A stretch of DNA of 64,000 nucleotides from Massilia cavernae (GCF_003590855.1 NZ_QYUP01000119.1:91653-155652); one strand, 5' to 3'. Shown: positions 49,712-58,607, counted from the first letter of the stretch. Program-made: numbers and translations. The notes: generated by a model from the letters alone, not told the origin.

Positions 49712-50167
49712 CTACTTCTTGTAGATGCCCGCTTCCAGCACGACGTCGCCGACCTTCTGGATGTAGGTGGTCTTCGGCTCGATCTTGCCGCTGGTCGGAT
49801 TCTTGTACTGGTAATCGACCCAGCCCTTGTTCGATTTGGCGGCCAGCTCGATGATCTCGCGGCGGTACTTCTTGCCCGATGCGTCGGGCACGTCGGTCAG
49901 GTCCTTGCCGACGATCGACTGGTTGATCGGGTGCGCCAGCACGATGCCGGTCTTCAGGTCGCGCATGTCGATGTACAGCGAACCCTGGACGAAGTCCGGG
50001 TGCCTGGCGTTGATCTGTTTGATCATTTCGTCCTTGCCCTTGGACTTGATCAGGGCGGCGCCGCGGTCGACCATGGCGATGGCGTCCTTCTCGGTTGGCT
50101 CGGCAGCGAAGGCGGTACCGGCGGCGAGGGCGAGGCACAGGGAAGTTGCGGTGACGAACAGTTTCAT
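49712..50167 (-). CDS. Secreted single-Cache-domain protein
   Basis: This protein of 151 residues has a signal peptide (MKLFVTATSLCLALAAG, cleavage after AFA) and one Cache_2-like sensor domain (AIAMVDRGAALIKSKGKDEMIKQIN, LYIDMRDLKTGIVLAHPINQSIVGKDL, WVDYQYKNPTSGKIEPKTTYIQKV). It has no transmembrane anchor or output domain. The ATG at 50167 follows AGAGGAA. It is immediately upstream of a chemoreceptor gene, so it may bind a small organic acid and present it to that receptor. Confidence 0.8.
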   Translation of the reverse strand: MKLFVTATSLCLALAAGTAFAAEPTEKDAIAMVDRGAALIKSKGKDEMIKQINARHPDFVQGSLYIDMRDLKTGIVLAHPINQSIVGKDLTDVPDASGKKYRREIIELAAKSNKGWVDYQYKNPTSGKIEPKTTYIQKVGDVVLEAGIYKK

Positions 50168-50465
50168 GGCGATTTCCTCTCGTAATGATGCGTGGGCTAA
50201 ATGTTGCATAGGTGCATTGCGTAATCTACGCTCACGCACAGGCGTGTTTTTGCGGTAACGCAATCGCGGCACGCGCGCGGGCGCAATGTGCCCACTCAGT
50301 TTCCCCACAGCACTTGTTCCAGACAAAAATCTTCCCGCAGTTCAATTGATGCTTGGCAATTTACCTGCCGGAACGCAAGTCTATGATGGTCTCCGCGCCG
50401 TCAATTCCTACCTGCTTAGGAATTACGGTAGAGATCCACGTTCCCCATCCAACCAGGAGATTGCC

Positions 50466-51878
50466 GTGACTACCGAAACCCTGCCAGCCAAATTCAAGCC
50501 CTACACGCGCCAGACCATTTCCCAGGCGCGCCAGTGGCAATGGATGCCGGCCGAGCTGCAGGAAGCCGTGCAGCTTGTCTCGCACGTGCTGCCCTTCCGT
50601 GCCAACGAATACGTGCTGGAACAGCTGATCGACTGGAGCAATATCCCGGACGACCCGATCTACCGCCTGGTGTTCCCGCACCGCGACATGCTGCGCGCCC
50701 AGGAATACGAGACCCTGCGCGAGCTGGTGCTGTACAAGAAGGACGAGGCCGCGATCGCGAAGGAAGTGCACGCCATCCGCATGCGCATGAACCCGCACCC
50801 GGCCGGCCAGATGACCCACAACGTCCCGCGCGTGAACGACGCCCCGCTCAAGGGCCTGCAGCACAAGTACAAGGAGACCGTGCTGTTCTTCCCCAGTTCG
50901 GGCCAGACCTGCCACGCCTACTGCACCTTCTGCTTCCGCTGGCCGCAGTTCGTCGGCATGGACGACATGAAGTTCGATGCGCGCGAGACCGGCGAGCTGG
51001 TGTCCTACCTGAAGGACCACAAGGACGTCACCGACGTCCTGATCACCGGCGGCGACCCGCTGATCATGAATACCCGCTCGCTGGCCCAGTTCATCGAGCC
51101 GCTGCTGGCGCCCGAACTGGCGCACATCCAGAACATCCGCCTCGGCACCAAGTCGGTCGCCTACTGGCCGCAGCGCTTCGTCACCGACAAGGACTCGGAC
51201 GACCTGATGCGCCTGTTCGAGCGGGTGGTCGCCGCGGGCAAGAACCTGGCCATCATGGGCCACTACAACCATGCGGTGGAGCTGCGCAGCGAGATCGCCC
51301 AGCGCGCCGTCAAGCGCATCGTCTCCACCGGCGCCACGCTGCGCATGCAAGGTCCGCTGATCCGCCACATCAACGAAGACCCCAGGAGCTGGGCCGAGCT
51401 GTGGACCACCGGCGTGCGCCTGGGCGCGATTCCGTACTATATGTTCGTCGAGCGCGACACCGGCCCGAGCGAATACTTCGCGCTGCCGCTGGCGCGCGCG
51501 CACGAGATTTTCCAGGCGGCGTACCAGATGGTGTCGGGCCTGTCCCGTACCGTGCGCGGGCCGTCGATGAGCGCCTTCCCCGGCAAGGTGGTGATCGATG
51601 GCGTGGTCAGCATCAACGGCGAAAAGCTGTTCGCGCTGCAGTTCCTGCAGGCCCGCAATCCGGACTGGGTGCGCAAGCCCTTCTTCGCCAAGTACGATCC
51701 AAACGCCACCTGGCTCGACCACCTGGTGCCGGCCTTCGGCAAGCAGAAGTTCTTCTTCGAGACCGGCGGCGACGAGCACGGCCACCGCGCCCCGCCCGCC
51801 AAGGTGATCCCGATCTCGGTGGCTGCGCAGCGCGCGCAAGGCGGCCAGTCCTGCGGCAGCACCCACTCGGCCGCCTGA
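50466..51878 (+). CDS. KamA-family radical SAM protein (lysine 2,3-aminomutase-like)
   Basis: This protein of 470 residues starts at GTG 50466, which has AGGAG 7 bases upstream. The radical SAM cluster motif is C149-HAY-C153-TF-C156. The aminomutase fold segments include NVPRVNDAPLKGLQHKYKETVLFFPSSGQTCHAYC, VTDVLITGGDPLIM and IRLGTKSVAYWPQRF. Lysine aminomutases need PLP and move an amino group from C2 to C3; members of this longer subgroup may act on other amino acids. An MFS gene follows by 16 bases, probably in the same operon. Confidence 0.82.
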   Translation: MTTETLPAKFKPYTRQTISQARQWQWMPAELQEAVQLVSHVLPFRANEYVLEQLIDWSNIPDDPIYRLVFPHRDMLRAQEYETLRELVLYKKDEAAIAKEVHAIRMRMNPHPAGQMTHNVPRVNDAPLKGLQHKYKETVLFFPSSGQTCHAYCTFCFRWPQFVGMDDMKFDARETGELVSYLKDHKDVTDVLITGGDPLIMNTRSLAQFIEPLLAPELAHIQNIRLGTKSVAYWPQRFVTDKDSDDLMRLFERVVAAGKNLAIMGHYNHAVELRSEIAQRAVKRIVSTGATLRMQGPLIRHINEDPRSWAELWTTGVRLGAIPYYMFVERDTGPSEYFALPLARAHEIFQAAYQMVSGLSRTVRGPSMSAFPGKVVIDGVVSINGEKLFALQFLQARNPDWVRKPFFAKYDPNATWLDHLVPAFGKQKFFFETGGDEHGHRAPPAKVIPISVAAQRAQGGQSCGSTHSAA

Positions 51879-51894
51879 ACGGAGCCTGCCAGCC

Positions 51895-53172
51895 ATGGGC
51901 GCCGACCAGCAAGGAACGCGGCTATCTGGCATCGCCGTGTTCTTCTACGTGTTCCTGCCGTTCGCGCTCGGGCACTACCTGTCGGCGCTGCTGCGCACCG
52001 TGAACGCGGTGCTGGCGCCCGACCTGGTCGCGTCGCTGGCGCTCAACCCGGCCCAGCTTGGCCTGCTGACCAGCGCCTTCTTCGTTTCGTTCGCGCTGGT
52101 GCAGCTGCCGGTCGGCATAGCGCTCGACCGCTACGGTCCGCGCAAGGTGCAGCTGGTGCTGCTGATGGTCGCAGCAACGGGCATCCTGCTGTTCGCCTGC
52201 GGCCGCAGCTTCGCCGAGCTGGTGGCGGCGCGCGCCATCATCGGCTTCGGCCTGGGCGGCTGCTTCATGTCGGCGGTGAAGGCCATCTCCACCTGGATCA
52301 CGCCAACCCGGCTGCCGTCGGTGCAGGGCTACCTGATCGCGGTCGGCGGCCTGGGCGCGGCATCGGCCACCACGCCGGTGCGCATGGCCTTGCAGTACAC
52401 CGACTGGCGCGGCCTGTTCATCCTGCTGGCGGCCTGCGTGGCCTGCACCGCCGGCCTGATCTGGGCGCTGTCCCCGCGCACTGTGCAGCCGGGCAAGGCC
52501 AGGGCGCCGACGGTGCAGTCGATCCTCGACGTCTACCGCGACCCTGCCTTCCGCAAGACGATTTCGCTGATCCTGGCGCCGCATGCTGTCTTCTTCGGCA
52601 TCCAGGGACTGTGGATCGGCCGCTGGCTGTCCGACGTCGCGCGTTTCCCGGACGCCGCGGTGGCCTACCTGCTGTACCTGTCGATGGCGGCGGTGATCTT
52701 CGGCGCGATCGCGGTGGGCATGGTGACGGAATGGGCCGGCAAGCGCGGCATCAAGCCGCTCGACGTGGCCGGCGTCGGCATCGCGCTGTTCGTCGTGGTG
52801 CAGGTCGCCATCGTCTGCAACTGGAAGCCCAGTTTCCAGCTGCTGTCGGTGCTGTTCACGCTGATCGGCACCATCACCGGCATCGAATACGCCATCGTCG
52901 CGCAAAGCATGCCGCCGACACTGACGGGGCGTGCCGCCACCTGCCTCAACCTCCTGATCTTCGTCGGCGCCTTCCTGGTGCAGGCGGGCTTCGGACTGCT
53001 GGTCGGGATGTGGGCGCCGGATGCGGCCGGGCGCTATCCCGCGCTGGCCTACCAGGTGGCGTTTGGCGCGCTGGTGGCAGTCCAGCTACCCGGGCTGTTC
53101 AGGTTCTTCATGGCGCGCCGGCCGGCCGCATCCGGCGCCGTGACGATGGACCTCGGCGCCAGCGAAGCATAA
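51895..53172 (+). CDS. MFS transporter
   Basis: This protein of 425 residues has twelve predicted helices and the MFS loop motif GIALDRYGPRKVQ between helices 2 and 3. It lies directly after the KamA-like gene, so its substrate may be the aminomutase substrate or product. No drug-efflux signature stands out. Confidence 0.87.
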   Translation: MGADQQGTRLSGIAVFFYVFLPFALGHYLSALLRTVNAVLAPDLVASLALNPAQLGLLTSAFFVSFALVQLPVGIALDRYGPRKVQLVLLMVAATGILLFACGRSFAELVAARAIIGFGLGGCFMSAVKAISTWITPTRLPSVQGYLIAVGGLGAASATTPVRMALQYTDWRGLFILLAACVACTAGLIWALSPRTVQPGKARAPTVQSILDVYRDPAFRKTISLILAPHAVFFGIQGLWIGRWLSDVARFPDAAVAYLLYLSMAAVIFGAIAVGMVTEWAGKRGIKPLDVAGVGIALFVVVQVAIVCNWKPSFQLLSVLFTLIGTITGIEYAIVAQSMPPTLTGRAATCLNLLIFVGAFLVQAGFGLLVGMWAPDAAGRYPALAYQVAFGALVAVQLPGLFRFFMARRPAASGAVTMDLGASEA

Positions 53173-53175
53173 GCG

Positions 53176-53412
53176 TCAGCCGCAGCCATCCAGCAGGAAC
53201 AGGGGAACGGTGGTCCATGTTATCCCCGCCAGCGCAAGGATGCCGGCCCCCAAAGCCGCCCAGTCGTGCAATGCCGGATCGCCACCGGCCGCGCGCACCC
53301 TCCGCAGCGCCATCCACAACAAACCGGCACACGCGGCAAACGCGGCTGCCGCCAGCAGCGCCGCAAGGCTCAAGGCGCGGAGGATGGCCGCGGCCGGCCC
53401 TGCGATCGTCAT
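53176..53412 (-). CDS. Small two-helix membrane protein
   Basis: The reading frame from the ATG at 53412 encodes 78 residues with two hydrophobic segments (ILRALSLAALLAAAAFAACAGLL and LGAGILALAGITWTTVPLFLL). It converges on the MFS gene, with 3 bases between the stops. AT-rich promoter-like sequence (53440-53490) lies upstream. Family unknown. Confidence 0.5.
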   Translation of the reverse strand: MTIAGPAAAILRALSLAALLAAAAFAACAGLLWMALRRVRAAGGDPALHDWAALGAGILALAGITWTTVPLFLLDGCG

Positions 53413-53506
53413 CGAAAACACGCGCACGGCTGGATCCTGCGAACGCCTGATGGATATATATAATACAAGAAGAAATAATGGCATTTTTTCAATAGAGCGC
53501 GCCTGA

Positions 53507-53647
53507 CGCCTGCGACCCAGCCAGGAAAACCTGATGCGCTGGATCCGCGACCCCAAGGCCGGCGATCCGCAGACACCGATGCCCGTGCTGGACGTGACCG
53601 AAACCGATGCGCGCGACATCTCCGCCTACTTGCTGACATTGCGATAG
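53507..53647 (+). pseudogene. C-terminal remnant of a cytochrome c
   Basis: The frame reads RPSQENLMRWIRDPKAGDPQ, then TPMPVLDVTETDARDISAYLLTLR before TAG 53645-53647. This is the usual tail of a class I cytochrome c, with the axial Met in TPMP. The CxxCH heme motif and the rest are absent upstream, where AT-rich sequence begins. It lies 3 bases before the AI-2E permease gene and is a leftover of a deleted gene. Confidence 0.7.
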
Positions 53648-53650
53648 ACC

Positions 53651-54760
53651 ATGGACGACGAAACCTCCATTTCCGAAGACCGCGACAAGGGCGGCGAAGA
53701 CCGCAGCGAGCGCAAATTCCTGCACCGGGTGGCGCTGGTGGACGGCCTCGGGCTGGTGTTCATCCTGGTCCTCGCGGCCGTATGGTTCGCGGCCGGCGCA
53801 CTGCTGCTGATCTTCGCCTGTATCCTGTTCGCGCTGCTGCTATACGACGCCAGCCGCCGCCTGGCATCGAAGCTGCCGGTCGCGCGCCAAGTGGCGTTAG
53901 GCATCGTGGTGGTGCTGCTGCTGGCGATCATCGGCGGCGGCGGATGGCTGATCGCGCCGTCGATTTCCGAACAGGCCGACAAGATGGCCGCGATGGTCCC
54001 GCGTTCGCTCGAACAGGTGCAGAAATCGCTGGAGCGCTACAGCTTCCTGAGGGGCATCGTGGGCGAAATGCCGTCGGCCGGGCAGCTGCGCGAGTCCATT
54101 GCCTCGATGCTGCCGCGCGCCGGTCTGTTCTTCTCCGGCGTGTTCGGCGCGATGGGCAATGTGCTGATCATTACCTTCGTCGGCATCTACTTCGCCGCCT
54201 CGCCCTACGTGTACATCAACGGCATGGTCACGCTGGTCCCCAAGGACAAGCGCGCCCGCGCGCGCGAAGTGCTGGACGAAATCGGCACCACCCTGTCGCG
54301 CTGGCTGTTCGGCAAAGCTTGCTCGATGGTGCTGGTCGGTACCGCCACCGCCGTCGGCCTGTCGCTGCTCGGCGTGCCGCTGGCGCTGATCCTCGGGATC
54401 ATCGCCGGCCTGCTCGATTTCATTCCCTACCTTGGTCCGCTGATGGCCGGTGTGCCGGGCGTGCTGATCGCCATGACCATCGGCCCCGAGCTGGCGCTGT
54501 ACACTGTCGGCCTGTTCGCGTTTATCCAGCTGGCCGAAGGCTACCTGCTGCAGCCGCTGGTGGAGAAGAGGACGGTATCGCTGCCGCCGGCGCTGACCAT
54601 CACGATGCAGGTGATGCTGGGCGCCCTGTTCGGCCTGGCCGGCGTGGCGCTGGCGACCCCGCTGACCGCGGTGCTGGCGGTGCTGGTGTCGATGTTGTAT
54701 GTGCAGGACGTATTGGGCGACGATGTCAGGACGCCGAGCGAAATCAACGGTAAAAACTAG
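53651..54760 (+). CDS. AI-2E family transporter
   Basis: This protein of 369 residues matches the AI-2E/YdiK-PerM family: eight hydrophobic segments, a central amphipathic region ([27 protein letters not shown]) and the conserved PLALILGIIAGLLDFIPYLGPLMAGVPGVLIA and VEKRTVSLPPALTI segments. Members export AI-2 or act as Na+/H+ antiporters; which applies here is not clear. Confidence 0.88.
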   Translation: MDDETSISEDRDKGGEDRSERKFLHRVALVDGLGLVFILVLAAVWFAAGALLLIFACILFALLLYDASRRLASKLPVARQVALGIVVVLLLAIIGGGGWLIAPSISEQADKMAAMVPRSLEQVQKSLERYSFLRGIVGEMPSAGQLRESIASMLPRAGLFFSGVFGAMGNVLIITFVGIYFAASPYVYINGMVTLVPKDKRARAREVLDEIGTTLSRWLFGKACSMVLVGTATAVGLSLLGVPLALILGIIAGLLDFIPYLGPLMAGVPGVLIAMTIGPELALYTVGLFAFIQLAEGYLLQPLVEKRTVSLPPALTITMQVMLGALFGLAGVALATPLTAVLAVLVSMLYVQDVLGDDVRTPSEINGKN

Positions 54761-54772
54761 GGAACACAAATA

Positions 54773-55621
54773 ATGAAACTTGTGCGTTACGGCCGCCCGG
54801 GCAAGGAAAAGCCCGGCATGCTCGACGAAGAGGGCCGCCTGCGCGACCTGTCCGCAGCGGTTGGCGACATCGACGCCTCGGTGCTTGGCGCTGCCGCGCT
54901 GCGCAAGCTGGCGAAGATCGACTACAAGACGCTGCCGCTGGTGCGCGGCAATCCGCGCTTCGGCGTGCCGGTCAAGGGCATCGGCAAATACATCGGCATC
55001 GGCCTGAACTACTCGGACCACGCCGCCGAAACCGGTCTGCCGGAGCCGAAGGAACCGATCGTGTTCATGAAGGCGACCAGCTGCCTGTCCGGCCCGGACG
55101 ACGACGTCATGCTGCCGCCGGGGTCGAAGAAGACCGACTGGGAGGTGGAGCTGGGCGTGGTGATCGGCACCCGCGCGCGTCATGTCAGCGAGGAGGATGC
55201 GCTGACATACGTGGCGGGATACTGCGTGGTGAACGACGTGTCCGAGCGCGCCTACCAGTTCGAGGCCGGGCCGCAGTGGGACAAGGGCAAGGGCTGCGAC
55301 ACCTTCGGCCCGGTGGGACCGTGGCTGGTGACGCGCGACGAGATCTACGACGAGCAGGACCTGGACCTGTACCTGGAACTGAACGGCAAGCGCATGCAGA
55401 CCGGGAACACGGGCACGATGATCTTCACCATCGCGCAACTGGTGAGCTACCTGTCGCGCTACATGACGCTGGAGCCGGGGGATTTGATCGCGACCGGCAC
55501 GCCGCCGGGTGTGGGCTATGCGCGCAAGCCGCAGCGCTTCCTCAAGCGCGGCGACAAGATCAGGCTGGGGATTCCGGGGTTGGGGGAGCAGCAGCAGGAA
55601 GTGGTCGCGTTCAAGATATAA
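54773..55621 (+). CDS. Fumarylacetoacetate hydrolase family protein
   Basis: This protein of 282 residues has the FAH fold: KYIGIGLNYSDHAAETG, EPIVFMKATSCLSGPDDDV, DWEVELGVVIGTRARHV with the metal Glu residues, YCVVNDVSERAYQ and GDLIATGTPPGVG. The family includes ureidoglycolate lyase-like, 2-keto-hydratase and 2,4-diketo-3-deoxy-sugar hydrolases. It starts 12 bases after the permease gene. The substrate cannot be named from sequence. Confidence 0.88.
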   Translation: MKLVRYGRPGKEKPGMLDEEGRLRDLSAAVGDIDASVLGAAALRKLAKIDYKTLPLVRGNPRFGVPVKGIGKYIGIGLNYSDHAAETGLPEPKEPIVFMKATSCLSGPDDDVMLPPGSKKTDWEVELGVVIGTRARHVSEEDALTYVAGYCVVNDVSERAYQFEAGPQWDKGKGCDTFGPVGPWLVTRDEIYDEQDLDLYLELNGKRMQTGNTGTMIFTIAQLVSYLSRYMTLEPGDLIATGTPPGVGYARKPQRFLKRGDKIRLGIPGLGEQQQEVVAFKI

Positions 55622-55623
55622 AC

Positions 55624-55712
55624 GTAGGGCGGATAAGCGCATGCGCGCATCCGCCGTGTTTGCGTCAACGTGACGCTTGCAAGGCGGATGCGCATGCGCT
55701 TATCCGCCCTAC
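55624..55712. repeat. REP-like long inverted repeat between convergent genes
   Basis: Left arm 55624-55655 (GTAGGGCGGATAAGCGCATG...) and right arm 55683-55712 (...CATGCGCTTATCCGCCCTAC) are complementary over about 30 bases, around a 27-base loop that holds a smaller GCGTCA/TGACGC stem. It lies between the converging FAH and aminotransferase genes, a usual place for REP/BIME elements, and may also end both transcripts. Confidence 0.8.
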
Positions 55713-55722
55713 GCGTTTGTCG

Positions 55723-57060
55723 TTAACGCGGCGACGATTGTCTCAACGCCCCATCCACCGATTCCACAAGGCGCGAAACAATCTCCGATAGATCCGCGTC
55801 GCTCGCAATAAACGGCGGCGCAAGGAGGATATGGTCGCCATTCTGCCCATCGATCGTTCCTCCCATCGGGTACACCATCAGCCCATTGGCCATCGCACAC
55901 GCCTTCACCGCCGCATGCAGCTTGCGCTCCGGCGCGAACGGCTGTTTGGTCTCTCGGTCCTCCACAAGCTCCAGCGCCAGCAGCAGCCCGCGGCCGCGGA
56001 TGTCGCCCACGTGCGGGTGCCGTCCGAACGCATTCCTCAGCATGCCCATGAAGGTCTCGCCACGCGTGCGCACCTGCGCCAGCAGGCCGTCGCGCTCGAT
56101 CACCTTCTGCACCGCCAGCGCCGCCGCCGCCGCGACCGGGTGCCCGATGTAAGTGTGCCCGTGCTGGAACATGCCGCTGCCCTGGCGCAGCCGGTCGACC
56201 AGCCTGCCTTGCGCGAGCACGCCGCCGATCGGCTGGTAGCCCGCGCCCAGCCCCTTGCCGATGGTGATGATGTCCGGCGCCACGCCGTCCTGCGAAATCG
56301 AGTACATGGTGCCGGTGCGGCCCATCCCGCACATCACTTCGTCGGCGATGAACAGCACGCCGTACTTGTCGCACAGCGCCCGCACGCCCTGGAAGTAGCC
56401 GCGCGTGGGCGGTATCGCTCCCCCTGTCGCGCCGACTACCGGCTCGGCGCAGAAGCCGATCACGTTCTCGGGGCCGGTTTCGACGATCTTCGCTTCCAGC
56501 TCGCGCAGCAGCGAGGCAGTGTAGTCGGCCTGGGTCTGGCCCTCCATCCGGTCGCGGTATTCGTAGCAAGGCGCCACCCGCGGCACGTCGATCAGCAGCG
56601 GCGCGAACTGGCGCCGGCGCCATTCGTTGCCGCCGACGGCCAGCGCGCCAAGCGTGTTGCCGTGGTAGCTCTGGCGCCGCGCGATGAACTTTGTTCGCTG
56701 CGGCTCACCGCTTTCGACAAAGTACTGGCGCGCCAGCTTCATCGCGGTCTCCATCGCTTCCGACCCGCCCGACACAAAATAGGCCTCGGTCAGCCCTTCC
56801 GGCGCGCCGGCCACCAGCCGCGCCGCCAGTTCCTCGGCCACCTCGGTGGTGAAGAACGCGGTGTGGGCGTAGGCGTTGATATCGATCTGGCGGTGCATCG
56901 CCTCCAGGATGTCGGGATGGCCGTGCCCCAGCGACGACACGGCGGCGCCGCCGCTGGCGTCGATGTAGCTGTTGCAGCGCTGGTCGCGCACGATCATTCC
57001 GCTGGCGCTGACAGCGACGGGCGGGCTTTGCCGGAGATTGCGGTGGATGATGTTGGTCAT
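55723..57060 (-). CDS. Class III (omega-type) aminotransferase
   Basis: This protein of 445 residues is a PLP fold-type I class III aminotransferase: YIDASGGAAVSSLGHGHP, YFVSGGSEAMETAMKLAR, RRQSYHGNTLGAL, VLFIADEVMCGMGRTGTM, PDIITIGKGLGAGYQPI with the PLP Lys, and TYIGHPVAAAAALAV. Relatives use taurine, beta-alanine, putrescine or aspartate-like donors. It is divergent from the CMD-family gene. Confidence 0.9.
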   Translation of the reverse strand: MTNIIHRNLRQSPPVAVSASGMIVRDQRCNSYIDASGGAAVSSLGHGHPDILEAMHRQIDINAYAHTAFFTTEVAEELAARLVAGAPEGLTEAYFVSGGSEAMETAMKLARQYFVESGEPQRTKFIARRQSYHGNTLGALAVGGNEWRRRQFAPLLIDVPRVAPCYEYRDRMEGQTQADYTASLLRELEAKIVETGPENVIGFCAEPVVGATGGAIPPTRGYFQGVRALCDKYGVLFIADEVMCGMGRTGTMYSISQDGVAPDIITIGKGLGAGYQPIGGVLAQGRLVDRLRQGSGMFQHGHTYIGHPVAAAAALAVQKVIERDGLLAQVRTRGETFMGMLRNAFGRHPHVGDIRGRGLLLALELVEDRETKQPFAPERKLHAAVKACAMANGLMVYPMGGTIDGQNGDHILLAPPFIASDADLSEIVSRLVESVDGALRQSSPR

Positions 57061-57182
57061 CTGGGATCCTCACGGTGTTGAAAATGATTGATGGATGACA
57101 ATAATCTTGAAGCGGCCCGATTCTTTTGATTTTTCCCGGAAGCTATGCGAATATTTTTTCGGTCACCACAGCGAAGGTTCAC

Positions 57183-57737
57183 ATGACCCAGGACAGGCTC
57201 GGCCCCATCGATCCGCAGCACATGAGCGCCGCCCAGCAGGCCGCGGCGCAGGCGCTCATCGCCGGTCCGCGCGGCGCAGTGTACGGACCCTTCGTGCCGC
57301 TGCTGCGCAGTCCCGAGCTGATGGACCACGCCCAGCGCCTGGGCGAATACCTGCGCTACCGCAGCGCCATCGGCACCCGCCTGTCCGAACTGGCCATCCT
57401 GGTGGTGGCGCACCACTGGGACCAGCAGGTAGAGTGGGCGATCCACGCGCCGATCGCGCTGGAGGCGGGCATCGCCGCCGGCGTCATCGATGATATCGCG
57501 CACGGACGGCCGCCGCGCGCTCTGGCGGACGATGAAGCGGCGGTGTACGGCTTCTCGCTCGAGCTGAATCGCCACAAGCGCGTGAGCGACCCGGTGTATG
57601 CGCGCGCGCTGGCGCTGTTCGGCGAACGCGGCGTGGTCGACCTGATGGCCATCAACGGCTACTACACCTTCCTCGCGATGGTGATGAACGCGGCCCGGAC
57701 GGCCGCTCCCGCCGCGCCCGCGCATCGCCTTCCTTGA
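57183..57737 (+). CDS. Carboxymuconolactone decarboxylase family protein
   Basis: This protein of 184 residues is all-helical, with YGPFVPLLRSPELMDHAQRLGEYLRYRSAIGTRLSELAILVVAHHWDQQVEWAIHAPIALEAGI typical of CMD. The CxxC of peroxidatic AhpD members is replaced by HHWDQQVEW, so it is not an AhpD-type reductase and is more likely lactone-acting or structural. The start at 57183 follows AAGG. Confidence 0.82.
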   Translation: MTQDRLGPIDPQHMSAAQQAAAQALIAGPRGAVYGPFVPLLRSPELMDHAQRLGEYLRYRSAIGTRLSELAILVVAHHWDQQVEWAIHAPIALEAGIAAGVIDDIAHGRPPRALADDEAAVYGFSLELNRHKRVSDPVYARALALFGERGVVDLMAINGYYTFLAMVMNAARTAAPAAPAHRLP

Positions 57738-57764
57738 GCGCGTGATAGCAAACTGACAGCGTCG

Positions 57765-58097
57765 TTGGCACGCCACGCGAAAGCTTGCAAGCAGTTTTCG
57801 TTGCTGCTTAGAAACGAAACGGCCCAGGCCATCAGCGACATGGACTCGGTCACGCAGCAGAATGCCGCGCTGGTGGAGGAAGCCGCCGCCGCGGCCCAGT
57901 CGCTGCGCGACCAGGTAGGCAGCCTTACCCACGCGGTCAGCGTGTTCAAGCTGGATGTGCAGCAGGCGCAACAGGCGCCGAAGGCGGCGCCAGTGCGCCC
58001 GGTAGCGCAGCAGGCAGTGCGCGCACCGGCGAAGAAGGCCGCGCCAAAGCGCCTGGCGGCAGCGGGAGCTGCCGGCGAGGAGTGGGAAGACTTCTAA
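57765..58097 (+). pseudogene. C-terminal fragment of a chemoreceptor
   Basis: From about 57816 the frame encodes the end of an MCP signalling domain ([30 protein letters not shown], then LTHAVSVFKLDV). An Ala/Pro-rich linker and a terminal EWEDF pentapeptide follow, like the CheR/CheB-binding NWETF. The sensor, HAMP and hairpin parts are absent. An ATG at 57765 could still give a 110-residue protein, but no clear Shine-Dalgarno sequence is present. Confidence 0.7.
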
Positions 58098-58114
58098 ATT
58101 ATCAGGCTAAGGTC

Positions 58115-58315
58115 TCACGCCAGGGCTTCCCTGGCCGCTTCTTCCGGCGTCAGGCCGTCGTAGAACTGGTCGGTGAACCACTCGATCTGTTCTTCGATGT
58201 GCTCCTGGGCCTGTTCCACGGTGGCGCCTCCGGCCACCAGGAATCCCTCGACTTCGATGCACCAGTTAATCAGCGCCATCGTTTCTTCGTCGAGTTCCTC
58301 TTTTTTCTTTGCCAT
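58115..58315 (-). CDS. Hypothetical small acidic protein
   Basis: This protein of 66 residues is acidic and helical: MAKKKEELDEETMALINWCI, EGFLVAGGATVEQAQEHIEEQIEWFTDQFYDGLTPEEAAREAL. GGAGAAC stands just before the ATG. It is 16 bases downstream of another small gene on the same strand. Family not recognised. Confidence 0.6.
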   Translation of the reverse strand: MAKKKEELDEETMALINWCIEVEGFLVAGGATVEQAQEHIEEQIEWFTDQFYDGLTPEEAAREALA

Positions 58316-58331
58316 GGTGTTCTCCTGTCGG

Positions 58332-58598
58332 TCAGGCCGCGAGGCCCTTGGCGAGGATGTCCGCGACCGTCTCGTTCAGGTCGGTGCCGCGTTCCTTCGC
58401 CAGCGCGTGGATCTGCTGGATCAAGTCACCATTCAGCTTGACCGCAAACGGCACCAGGCCCAGGGCCTGGTCGCGCTTGCGCTGTTCGCGCCGGTCAAGC
58501 GCCGCGCTGTCGGCGTTGCCAAAACCGGTGACGCCCGGGGCGGCCATCTTGCCCATCAATTTTTTGGCGTCGGCTTTTGCCAGTCCGGTTTTTTTCAT
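58332..58598 (-). CDS. Small protein with ribbon-helix-helix-like C-terminus
   Basis: This protein of 88 residues has a C-terminal half (VPFAVKLNGDLIQQIHALAKERGTDLNETVADILAKGL) that resembles a beta strand followed by two helices of the RHH DNA-binding type. The N-terminal part is basic. It lies 9 bases after the esterase gene. The next small acidic protein could be its partner, as in toxin-antitoxin-like pairs, but neither matches a known toxin. Confidence 0.6.
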   Translation of the reverse strand: MKKTGLAKADAKKLMGKMAAPGVTGFGNADSAALDRREQRKRDQALGLVPFAVKLNGDLIQQIHALAKERGTDLNETVADILAKGLAA

Positions 58599-58607
58599 GT
58601 GCTGCCT

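Noticed and set aside
50281..50465. Possible lysine riboswitch or longer N-terminus before the KamA-like gene
   Set aside because: No lysine-riboswitch core seen, and the upstream in-frame residues do not look like the family; the GTG at 50466 has the good ribosome-binding site.
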